Of a stretch of 64,000 nucleotides of DNA, positions 45,845-57,800 are shown piece after piece. Below the pieces are notes generated by a model. The model was not told the origin of the DNA and did no database searches. It worked only from the letters and a program-made list of their open reading frames with translations. The stretch is from positions 2,852,001-2,916,000 of the forward strand of contig OY755171.1 of the NCBI GenBank assembly GCA_963576735.1, in the 5' to 3' direction. The number at the start of each line of letters is the position of its first letter. The stretch's first letter is position 1. Origin of the DNA: Bedellia somnulentella (taxonomy: Eukaryota; Arthropoda; Insecta; Lepidoptera; Bedelliidae). Position numbers and translations under genes: made by a program.

Positions 45845-48800
45845 AAGACAGACAGACAGACAGACAGACAAAAATTTTACTGAATGCATTTTTGGCATCA
45901 GTATCGATCACTAATCACCCCCTGATAGTTATTTTGAAAATATATTTCATGTACAGAATTGACCTCTCTACAGATTTATTATAAGTATAGATAGATGTTT
46001 ATGTTATGTATGTATTTCTTTTTCTATTTAAAAATGCTTCATTACTTCTTCGGTGTAAAGACGTGAGAAACGTATAATGATAAGCTATCATTATTGTCAA
46101 TAAATTTATCTTCGAAAGAAGCCATATATTTTAACAACTACTTTCAACATTCAATTAATAATTAGATCTTATCTGACGATATTTGTATATTAAAGGCTTC
46201 TGGGTCCGGAGGTCGCGGGTTCGTATCCCGCTGAGGGCAATCAATTTAATTATTTTATTTTATTCAGAAGATTTACAGCAGTAAAACTTTTTAATACAAA
46301 CTTAATGAATTATCTTTTAGCCATTTACAAATCTTCACACATAATATCTCGCTAGTTTAAGGAATGATGTTGATTGAATGTGATTTCTTTTTCTTTGTCT
46401 TGGTAGTTACTTTTATGTGTATTCGTCATCATCACCATCATCAGCCAATTGACGTCCACTGCTGGACATAGGTGTATTATATGCTACTAAATATATCTTC
46501 TAGTTACTCAGGAAGTATATTCAATAAATTTACTAGAATTGGTTTAGGTAATTTAGTGTTTAGGTTATATTTAAACTGAATTAAATTTTCGAAACAAAAG
46601 TAGCCTCATCCCTTCATACTCTACGCACTCGTGCGATTATGCAGTTTTTGATCATTGTGGTATAATTGGGTGTAATTTTTGACTTCAGGTATTTCTGATT
46701 GATTGGATTATCTTTGCTTTCAACGACAGCTGTTTGAAATGCAGACACTATCAGATAAGTAGAATGAAGAAGAAAAACTTCTTATTAGTTATATTTAAAA
46801 AAAAAAGAAAAGAGAGATTTTTATTTATTGCTAACTAACAAAAAATACACAAAACATTTACAGAAATTACAAAAAAAGTACAAAATTGATTTTAAAAAAA
46901 GTAAAATAAAACAAACAAATAAAACAAAAATTGGTTTTCTTTTCATGTCATGGCTTACGTCAGCAACAAAAGAGCACCTGACTCAGCATATGTTGTGGGT
47001 TATAATATAACTCACAACAAAATGCTGTAAAATAATTGTATAGTACTGTATAATGACAAATAACACCTCAGTCTTCCCGTGACCATGATATCTGAAAAGC
47101 TTTCGAAATGTAGGGCTTTAAATATAATATAGTAACACGTGATTAAAATATCCGAAAATCCGTCGTTGTCGTTGGTTTCCTCGAGTATCACCGTGTATAC
47201 TCATATATCAGAAATGTCAATATATAAATATTCGTTTCGTGTGCGCTAGACAGAAATAAATTATAATAGGGGTTAGAAGAGATAAGTATGCCTATAATCG
47301 TTCTCGATGTGGAGAGTTGAACCTCTGATTCCAGCACTTTTATCCTTCTTTTTATCATACATACATACATACATATACTCACGGCTATAAATCCCTAGAA
47401 GGGGTAGCCAGAGCTAAGGAATTAGAAATTCCTCAGCCACTTTCGGAAAGTTGAGTGGGGAAAAAATGGTAAAATAAAGGTTGTTGGTGATGGGTCTCCA
47501 ACCGCATCGCCCAAAAATCCCTTATAGCCCCAATACCGTTAGTCGCCTCTTACGTACACCCACCGGAAGAAATGGGGTAGTGCTATTCTAAGCCGACACT
47601 ACACAGCAAGTAAGCCAGCAGAAGAGATAAGTATGCCTATAATCGTTCTCGATGTGGAGAATTGACCCTCTGATTCCAGCACTTATCCTTCTTTTTATCC
47701 AACTTAAAGACGACCTGAATTAATTTACCTCTAATCGGCACACATATTTGTATATCTAACAGACAATAAAAATAAAACTGAGTAAAAACATAAACATTCT
47801 AACATGCCCCATATCGAGACAATGCAGCAATGAAAGTTACGAGTTATCTGTTTTGACGTAAACGTGCCATTGAAATCGTCTTAGCAATCGCACTATACGA
47901 TTCACCGTTTTTATCACACATTTAACATCCCATTGTTTGTTTGTTATCTTTGTCATGGGCGAAAATAATACGAAAAACTGTGTTACATATTATACGTGTA
48001 TTATTATAACAAGAGTGTTCAAACTGGGTTTTATAAATGAGAAAATATATATATTATATTTTCCTTTTGCCTCAAAACAAAACGAAGTATCTAAGTGATA
48101 GTTTACTCCTAAACTCTGTCTTCCCTCTTGGGGATATGAGTTCAGATAGATAGGTGATAAATACAAGTTTGACTGCCACTTAGAACATCAGAAACAGATA
48201 TTCCGCCAAATAGTCTTGACAACGTTTCTATTTACTACACAGAACCTTCAATACTTCGCAATGCCTATCGTATCTTTATCGCAGCTGAATCTGTCCTTCA
48301 TTTCTTCCAAGGGTAGATAATGATGAGCAGATATTGCGAAAAACATAAAATATCAATGTATTCAAGCCTCAAGCTATAATGGTTTGAAAGACACATTTTA
48401 TCATCTTTATACTTTAAATTTACGACTGTTGTACTTAAAACTTTTTTAACCTTATTTTAGGGCTTGTACTTTCTTCGAAATTTCCAACCCTGAAAAGTAA
48501 CCGATGATTTTCAGTAAGATGACAAATCGCAATCCATTAACAACTTAACTACACAAAAAACATATTATAAAAAAGTATTTTAACACTTTAAAAACTCACC
48601 CAACGCATCAGACAGCACATGCAAGAACACGCCCTTCATATTCATATGTCCGGGATCGTGGGTTTTCGGCGTCTTCTTAGTGTCGTTGGCCAACTTGTCC
48701 GTTTTTGGCGGCACCATTTCGTCCGTTTCGTCCGTGTCCGCAGCCGCATGTCCGAGCGCCATGTCCACGTTGCTGTTCACTAGTTCCGTGAGATGGCGGA

Positions 48801-51800
48801 CATTGGCCGGCGGCGGGACGCCTCCGTGGGAATGGCCGTGGCCTCCGCCGTGATCTGTTAGGGAATTTGATACAGTTTATAATGCCGAAAATATGGAATT
48901 TAAAAAAACAAACAATCGAAATCCTAAATATACATACATACATATACTCACGGCCATAGCTCCCAAAAAGGGGTAGACAGAGCCTTAGAGCTACAATCTC
49001 CTCAGTCATATTTGGAAGTTGATAGGGGACAAGATGATAGAAATAAAGTATTTTATTTATTTTATTTAAACACTTTATTGCATACAAAAAAAACACACAA
49101 ACAGTATATTACATAAAAGGTACAACAGTATATGTACACAAAGGCGGACTTATCGCCTTAACGCGATTTCTTCCAGTCAACCTTTATGGTGAGGAACAAA
49201 TTAGACAAATCTTTAAAACATTATGGTCAAGTATATATGCAATGTGCAAGTATCCTAAATATATTACGAGTATAGTATAAAAAAGATCATAGACGAGATT
49301 ATTTTCCTAAAGGTGTGAACCTGCTTTAAATCGAGATCGCTTTTAGCGATAAGACCGCCGATTGTACCTCACTGTAAACTGTATGATAATTTCTTTTGTA
49401 AATTTGTGTTTGATGTACAATAAAGAGTTATTCTATTCTATTCTACAATTTTTTTGCTCTTTCATTACAATTACAATTTATATGCAAAAATCGTTTGGTA
49501 GGTCAGCTATTTTAATTAAAATCAGAAGCATTCGTTAGTCTCGCATGAGCTCTCAAATTTGCTTGACCAATTAATGAAATACATTGATGCATATACGTTA
49601 TTAGCTCGCATTGTGGTAGGCAGAGTATATTTCATTAACATTTTCACTCTTCCCAATTTACTTCCAACAAATCCTTTCGCTTATTTATAATGCATAACAA
49701 CAAGAGACGCATAGAAAACGTTATCCTCCAATAGGCAACCGCCCCTGGTACGGTTGACAGAGTTCCCCTATACGATATATAAACATATAAAAAGACATAG
49801 TATATAGTAATATAATAATAATAGTAATCGGAGGACATATTTGGATCAAATAGAAAATGTGCTCAAAAAGGCAGGTGTCCGCAGTATGAAGAATAAAAGA
49901 GCATGTATGAAAAGATTGATGGATGTAAACGAAGCCAGACAGGTTTGCCAGGATCGTACAAAGTGGCGATCGATAGTCTCTGCCTACCCCAATGGGAACT
50001 AACGGCGTGAGAATATGTATGTATGTATGTATATAGTAATAGAGCCAATACTAATAAATCAATTGCTTTATTGCTAACAACCGTGATAGCCCAGTGGGTA
50101 GAACACTCGGTTATCGTGCAAACGACTAGTGTTCAAATCCTGGGTCGGGCCTACACCATTTTGTCTTTTCTAAAGACATATGTGTGGTCAATTTATCATG
50201 GTTGTTAACGGTGAGGGAAAACATCGTGAGGAAACCCACTTGGCTGAGTTGTACTTAGTCATGTGACAGTGTATTCTTACAAAACGGCGATAGGCCTGCC
50301 CCCTATCACGTGAATACACTGTCCATGCAAAACGTGGGTACTCTGAACACCAGGTGACTAAGTCACGTGATGTTCAGAAGTATTAGTACCTCTGCCAACC
50401 CCTTCGGGGATATTCGGCGTGAACGTTTATGTTATGTTATGTTTATTGCTAATGTAGGGTTCATAAAAATCACGGATGTCATTTACTAAATATACTCACG
50501 GCTGTAAATCAAAAAACATAGGCAGCCAGAGTTTAAGAATTAGAAATTCTTTAGCCACTTTAAAAGATAAATGGGAAATAGATTTTAAAAATTAAGGATG
50601 GCTGGTAACGGGTCTCCAGCCGAATATTCCCTTAAAAATCCTCGAAACCCTAAGCCTCTCTACGATACCAACAGGCAGAAGTGGGTGTGTGCTATTCTAA
50701 ACCAACACTATGCTAATAAAAAAATAGGAATGAAAATTTCGACACCAGCGGGGATCGAACCAACGACCTCCGAGTATACGCCCCCGTCGCTCTGCCAATT
50801 GAGCTATAGTGTCAAATGGCGACTAGTGCCAAATTGTTTTTATACCCGTATATGACGGGGGCGTATACCCGGAGATCGTGGGTTTGATAAACGCTGGTGT
50901 CGAAATTTTTCTTTCCTTTATTTATCCTTTATTTATTAGAAATAATACCCACATGAGGTTTTCATGTACAAAAAAAAACACTAACACTACGCCGCTCAAG
51001 GATGACATTAAGAGGATAGGTAACTAAGCAATGAAATGTATAATATAATCAATTCCAATTGTTACTTATCTTATCTATATTAGCTAACAATGTCTGATCA
51101 ATAAACAGTCAAACACCAACGTTGATATTAGATAGTGCAATCATATTTGAATTGTACATTTGGGAAAATGGGAAAGAAATTAAACGTGTTTTCTACTGTT
51201 ATGAGAACTGTACTGCGAAATAAATTCATGTCAACTTTCCCATTAAGAAATTTGTGAAGAGGCGACTAAGGGTACGAGGCGTTTTATGTTGTTGTGGAGC
51301 GATGTAGATGGAAACTCAACTCCAACTATTCCTTATTTTATCAATCTCCCTATATTCCCAATAAATAATGAGGCACTATTAATTAGGCTCTTACTACAGT
51401 TTATAGGAATTACAACCAAGAAGGTTGAGTTTTCAACCTGAACCTGACCAAAACGTTAATTACTTTTATTTTCAAAAATGACCAATGTAAGATTCTGTGT
51501 AGAGCCAGCTTAGAATACTAATAAACCTTAAAATGTTATTTTGCGGGTATCGTTAAGAGCGACTTAGGGTTGCGAGGCCTTTTAAGTGGTTGCTGAAGCT
51601 TATCACCAACAACCTTTATTTTACAATCTTTCCCTACTCAAGTTCGAAAAGAGACTGAGACATTTCTTATTTTAAAGTTCTGGCTACCCCTTTTTGGGAT
51701 TTACAGTCGTGAGTACATGTGTATTCCAATAGAAAATGTCCACTAAAGCTCATATGGTCATAATGACATTATAGATATCCCGTAACATTGCTCGACGTTG

Positions 51801-54800
51801 GCCTAATAAGATACAGTCCACGTGTATACGACAACAGTGTTATTAATTATATCAAGCTAAGATAACAATCGCCTGTGAAATTCAGTTCGAGTACCGATAA
51901 CATTAATACGCAGAATATCGCAACAATGACATACAACGATACACGGGTTGTTTGTTCATTTTATATATTAACGGGTAGTTCGGTACATCGAACTATTAGA
52001 GTACTGGGTGATCTATACTCATATAAGAAAGAAGTTAAGATTGTAACTATGATCGTTTGTTTGTAAGGACTATTCTTCGGAAATACTGATCCGATTATAA
52101 AAATTCTTTCTAAATCAGGAAGCTACACTATTCAAGTATAGGCTAGATATATGTATATATATCCATATATATTCATGCTCAAATGTAGAAGAGCTGAGCA
52201 GTGATTAGAGAAACCTTTGAAATTAAAAAAACAAGGCAACCCATGCGATCATTGGGAGTTCTACTAGTAGCTAAGAAGATATATGTAAGACTAGCAGCGG
52301 AAAAAAGAGACATGAAGTAATTTGAGGATAAAACATTTATGCGTGTGTGCTCGGCTGACGCTGTTATATTTGACATCTCTGACTACCAGTACCTGTAGTG
52401 TCGGCTTAGAATAACACTACCCCATTTCTTCCGGTGGGTGTACGTAAGAGGCGACTAACGGTATTGGGGCTTTTCAAGGGATTTTTGGGCGATGCGGTTG
52501 GAGACCCATCACCAACAACCTTTATTCTACCATCTTTTCCCCACTCAACTTCCAAAAGTGGCTGAGAAATTTCTAATTTCTCAGCTCTGGCTACCCCTTT
52601 TAGGGATTTATAGCCGTGAGTATATGTATGTGTGTATGTATGACTACCAGTAGAAGATATAGTTCCGTGACTAGTGTGTTTTAGAATATTTGTAATAGAT
52701 CACGGTATATTGAAGTTTTCTTTAGGTCTTAATATCTTAGTTATATGTAGTTAGGTGGAATACAACTACAGAAGTATCGATGGACTCTTCGAATATCACC
52801 GTGTATACTCTCTTATCAAAAATGTTAATATCCCAATATTTGTCTCGTGCGAGCGAGACAGAAATAAATTTAAATAGGACTGAGAAAAGATACGCATGCT
52901 ATTCATGTTCTCGACGTAAATCGCAGGCCTCCTGTGCGCAGCCACCCGAATCTTATCTTTGAACCATTTCTTTGGTCACATACATACATACATATACTCA
53001 CGGCTATAAATCCCTAGAAGGGGTAGCCAGAGCTAAGGAATTAGAAATTCCTCAGCCACTTTTGGAAAGTTTAGTGGGGAAAAGATGGTACAGCAGCACT
53101 TCTTTGGTCACATCTGTAAGATATTTTCGTTTACACTAATAATAAGACTCACCATGAAACAAGAACAGTCCAACAATATTCAACAGCAGCCCCAAAGCGC
53201 CGACAGCGACCAACAACTTGGCGTCGTGTATCTCCTCGACCTTGATGAACCTCTTCACCGCCTCAACCGTGATGCTGAAGCAAAGGGCAACCAGGAACAC
53301 TGCGTTCACTAGGGCACCTAGCACTTCTGCGCGCGCCCATCCGAATGTGTTCTTTGACCATTTCTTTGGTGACATCTGTGTGGTAAATTTATTGGTTATT
53401 GAAGGGTTGTTTTTTTATTTTAATAAATGTATAGATTTTAACCCAATTTCGTTAAAACTATTCTGATAAGGAAGAATAAGAAAGCAGTACAGATACAGAC
53501 AAACCCAGTCACGGCTATAAATAAGAAGGAATATTAAGGATCAGAAAAACCACGGGGCGTTCAAGGGGGATCTAGCACTTCTGCGCGCAGCCATGCGGAT
53601 GTGTTTTTTGACCATTTCTTTGGTGACATCTGTGTGGGAGGTATTTTGATCGGTTATTGAAAATTATAGTAAAATTTTTAAAAAGATGTCTTTATCTATA
53701 TAATAAAACTTGACTCGTTAACTTGGGTCTAGTAAGAATGAACAAGAAAGAAAACATACATATAGTGTTGCAGTCCAAATTCAGTCTTGGTCTTGCAGTC
53801 TTGGTCTTGTTCTTGCGTTTTTGCAAGACCAAGACCAAGAACAAGACCGCGTATTTTAGCAAGACCAAGACCAAGACTGACCGTGCAAGACTTGAGCAAG
53901 AACAAGACATAACCTGCAAGACTCTTGCGTCTTGCAGCTAGGACTTAGCGCTATTTCACTGAGTAGTTAGGTGTAACAGTTCGGTGTATAGGTAGGTATG
54001 CTTAGGAATTCTATAAGACGCAGAAAACTGTATCAAAGAATATGAAAAACTGGACCTATGCGCATTACGACTAATACCATAAACATAGCGAATAAAAATA
54101 TTATTAAAATCAAACTGAGTGCATGCATAGTTAGGTTTTAACCATTGGCACTTTGATAATACGGCATCAAAGGTTTTGTATTTACTTCTCAAAGAAATTT
54201 GCCGCTTTTCGGAAGTACGAGGTTATGATACACGCGCCGGCGGCTTCTTTTGAAATCTAAAACAATCGTTGCCGCCACGCCGAAATCATAACATTTGACA
54301 CTACTTGAATGCCGCCATAGGGCGTAGCGTAGGTATACTCATGCAAAATAATTTCGAATTTTTTGGCGTGGCGAGGCGGCGCGGTAGAAAGCAAGGAAAC
54401 GTACTATAAATAAAGGAATTATTTTAATTCCAGTTACTTCCATGGAAAACGACATATAGGTCAGTTGATTTTTCGAATTTCTTATCAAATCTTCAGTTAT
54501 TTATTAATCTGCTTGATCTTTACTATGGCTATATTCATTCAAGCTCACAATGTTCCAATTCTAATACGTTTTTCTAGGATTTAAAGTAATCTTTAATAAA
54601 TAGTAATAGACTCATAGGCAATTGCAAGACTTGCAAGACTCTTGCTGCAAGACCAAGACCAAGACCAAGACTGGGAGCGCAAGACCAAGACCAAGACCAG
54701 GTGTATTGGCGCAAGACCAAGACCAAGACTGGCTAAGTCTCGTCTTGTTCTTGCGTTTGGGCAACACTACATACATACAACATTGGCTATAAAACGAAAT

Positions 54801-57800
54801 AGATGGTAAAACAACGGAAGGGCGATGATCGGTCTCCAGCCACATCGCCCAACCATCATGTTAGTTAATAAAAATTATAAGTTACCTACTTTTGATTGAA
54901 TTGACTTCTTGATACTACATGATTGACTTAGAATTTATGCGACGGCGACGAAATAATTCAATAAGTTCTTTCCCAGCTTATATTATAACTACGTATTGTA
55001 GCCCCTATCAAAAATACAATACACGCGCCATTAGTTCCCATTGCATTGAGTTAGACAGGGACTATCGATCTTAACTAGCACTTAGGCCCGATTTCGGGAT
55101 TGAGTATTCAAGCTGAGAACGACTTAAGTATCGTTTTGTCTCATTCAGTTGTTAAGATTTCGATGCGACAGAACGATACATAAGTTGTTTTCAGCTGGAA
55201 TACTCAATTCAGAAATCGGGCGTTAGTCTATAAGTTTTATTTCGGTATTTATTTATTGAATTTTTAAGAACGATATGTAAATCTTGTAAATGTTATGTGA
55301 ATTAATAAATAAGGTGAAGAACTCTTTATACTCTAAAGTTTATATAATGCACATAATTCAATCAATTGTGCCGTGTAGTGCCGGCTTAGAATGTCGCTAC
55401 CCCTTTCTACCCACGGGTGTCGTAAGAAGCAACTAAGGGTGTTGGGGATTTTTATTGTATTTTTGGGCGATGCGGTTGGAGACCCATCACCAAAAACCTT
55501 TATTTTTACCACCTTTCCCCACTCAACTTCCAAAAGTGGCTGAGGAATTTATAATTCCTTAGCTCTGGTTACCCCTTCAAGGGAAATATAGCCGTGAGTA
55601 TATGTATGTATGTAGTATAAACCACTTAATTCAATCAGCAACCTTGAAGATCATTTGAAACGAACAAAACCACTGTCAGTCTGCCACCGACCAATATCAA
55701 ATCAATGATAGATTGCTAGCGCGACCTAGCAACGGTGACGTCACGGACTTTCCGTTAAGCGATTCATGCAAATTTGGTATGAATCATCACACAATCATTC
55801 GAATAATAGTGATTATTATTATAAGTCCCAAATGAGATGGAATTTTAGGTCTGGCAGAAGAGGAAATTATAGTTAAAGACGGGATGCTTTTTACCTATGT
55901 TTACATAATTAAAGTGACTTTATTTTTCTTTAGATGTTTTTTGAAAATATTAGACTATTTTATTTTTCTGTTTGGACTGCAATGTTAAAGAACTATTTTT
56001 TAAAATTATTAAGCTGTGTAGTGTCGGCTTAGAATAGCACTACCCCATTTCTTTCGGTGGGTGTACGTAAGAGGCGACTAACGATATTGGGGCTTTTTAA
56101 GGGATTTTTGGGCGATGCGGTTGAAGACCCATCACCAACAACCTTTATTCTACCATCTTTTCCCCACACAACTTCCAAAAGTGGCTGAGAAATTTCTAAT
56201 TTCTCAGCTCTGGCTACCCCTTTTACCCCCCGCCTGTGTCGAAATTTTTCTTTCCTTTTTTTATTCTTTATTTATCATTACTTTATTCAAGTTCCAAAAG
56301 TGACTAAATATTTTTTTAATTTAGAATCTCGGGCTACCTCTTTTAGGGATTGCTGATAGCTGATGTATAGTTTTTTTTAAGATTAAAGGTTCCACTTGTA
56401 AACCCATGGATGTGGGCAGCACAGCTTCACTGAGAGCAGTGTTGAACCGGTCGTTGTTGAGATAGGGAAGGCTTATCTCCAGCAGTTAATATCTATTGTC
56501 AGATTAATGATATACATACATACATATACTCACGGCTATAAATCCACTTTTGAAAGAGTGGGAAAAAGATAGTAATAATAAATAATTGCTGGTGACGGGT
56601 CACTAACCACATCACCCAAAAATCATATAAAAGCCCTTATATACCCTTAGTCGCCTCCTGCGATTACCCACGGGTAGAAATGGGGTAGTGTTATTCTAAG
56701 CCGGAAATGTCTGATGAGTATGACGAGATACACAAATCGCTGCTATGTTAAATCACGTGCGACATAATGTCGCCCTCAATACGAGCGTGATGTGCATATA
56801 ACCATAAGAAGATAACCTTGGGTGGCTGGATGTAGAGGAAGGAGACAGAGGAAAATGCCTTGAATCACTCATGGATAAAAATTCAGAGCACGAAGTAAAC
56901 TTGGTATTTTTAAAGCAAAATTCTTTAGTTAAAAGTAGCACATGCGAAATGGTATTTCCATAGAAAATTAAGACATCGAACCACCACTTTACACATTTAA
57001 ACTAAAAGAAACTCATAATTAAGAGTTGTTAGTAATTAGAAATGTGAGGTTGCGTAACGAGGAATGTGGTTTGAAGAACCAATAAAATCGCTTCATTTAT
57101 CTGGCCTTAATCAGCAAAGATTACTGGGAGAAAACAATTAATAAATAAAGGAAAGAAAAATTACGACACAGGCGGGATTCGAACCCGTGCCCTCGGGTAT
57201 ACGCCGCCGTCGCTCTTGCCAATTGAGCTACCGTGTCAATGGCTGCCAGCGCGAAATTCTTCTATCCTTTATTTCTTTTACACGTTTTAGTAGTGTTTGC
57301 GTTTCCTACCTCCGAATTTTTTACTAATACCCGCCTGTGTCGAAAAATTTTTCTTTCCTTTATTTATTAGTAATAATCCCCACATGAGGTTTTCATGAAC
57401 AAAAAGATTTAAATTAGAAAACAATTAACTTAACACAACGTTCAAGCCGTATATCATTGAAAGGGTGGCAGGGGTTCAAATACTTCTGCACATCACGCGT
57501 CATTTTTGTCAACTGGTGTTCAGAGTACTGATTTTTTTGCTGGAAGCTGCATTCAAGTGATAGGGTACAGGGCTATCGCCGCTTTATACCAACACACTGC
57601 CACATGACTAAGTAAAACTAAGCCATGTAGGTTTCCTCACGATGATTTTATAAATTAACAACACTTTTAACTTTATAAGATATATTGATACAGGCCCAAT
57701 TTAGGATTCAAGCTCACGGCTACCGCAAGCACGAGAAGCGGTGATATTCCCATTTAACTACCACGGCTGCTGAAATAGCAGTTTTCTTTACAGACGCCAG

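Noticed and set aside
45804..45871. CRISPR-like regular array
   Set aside because: Plain (GACA)n microsatellite without spacers, in a eukaryotic genome.
45699..45911. Cys/Leu/Ser-rich minus-strand ORF
   Set aside because: Translation of the (GACA)n microsatellite; no coding signal.
48677..49096. Arg/Pro-rich 139-codon minus-strand frame
   Set aside because: Alternate frame of ZnT1 exon 3 running into a SINE-A and a LINE tail.
53723..53941. Lys/Thr-repeat ORFs around 53.7-54.8 kb
   Set aside because: They are translations of the CAAGAC hexamer arrays of the hAT-like element.
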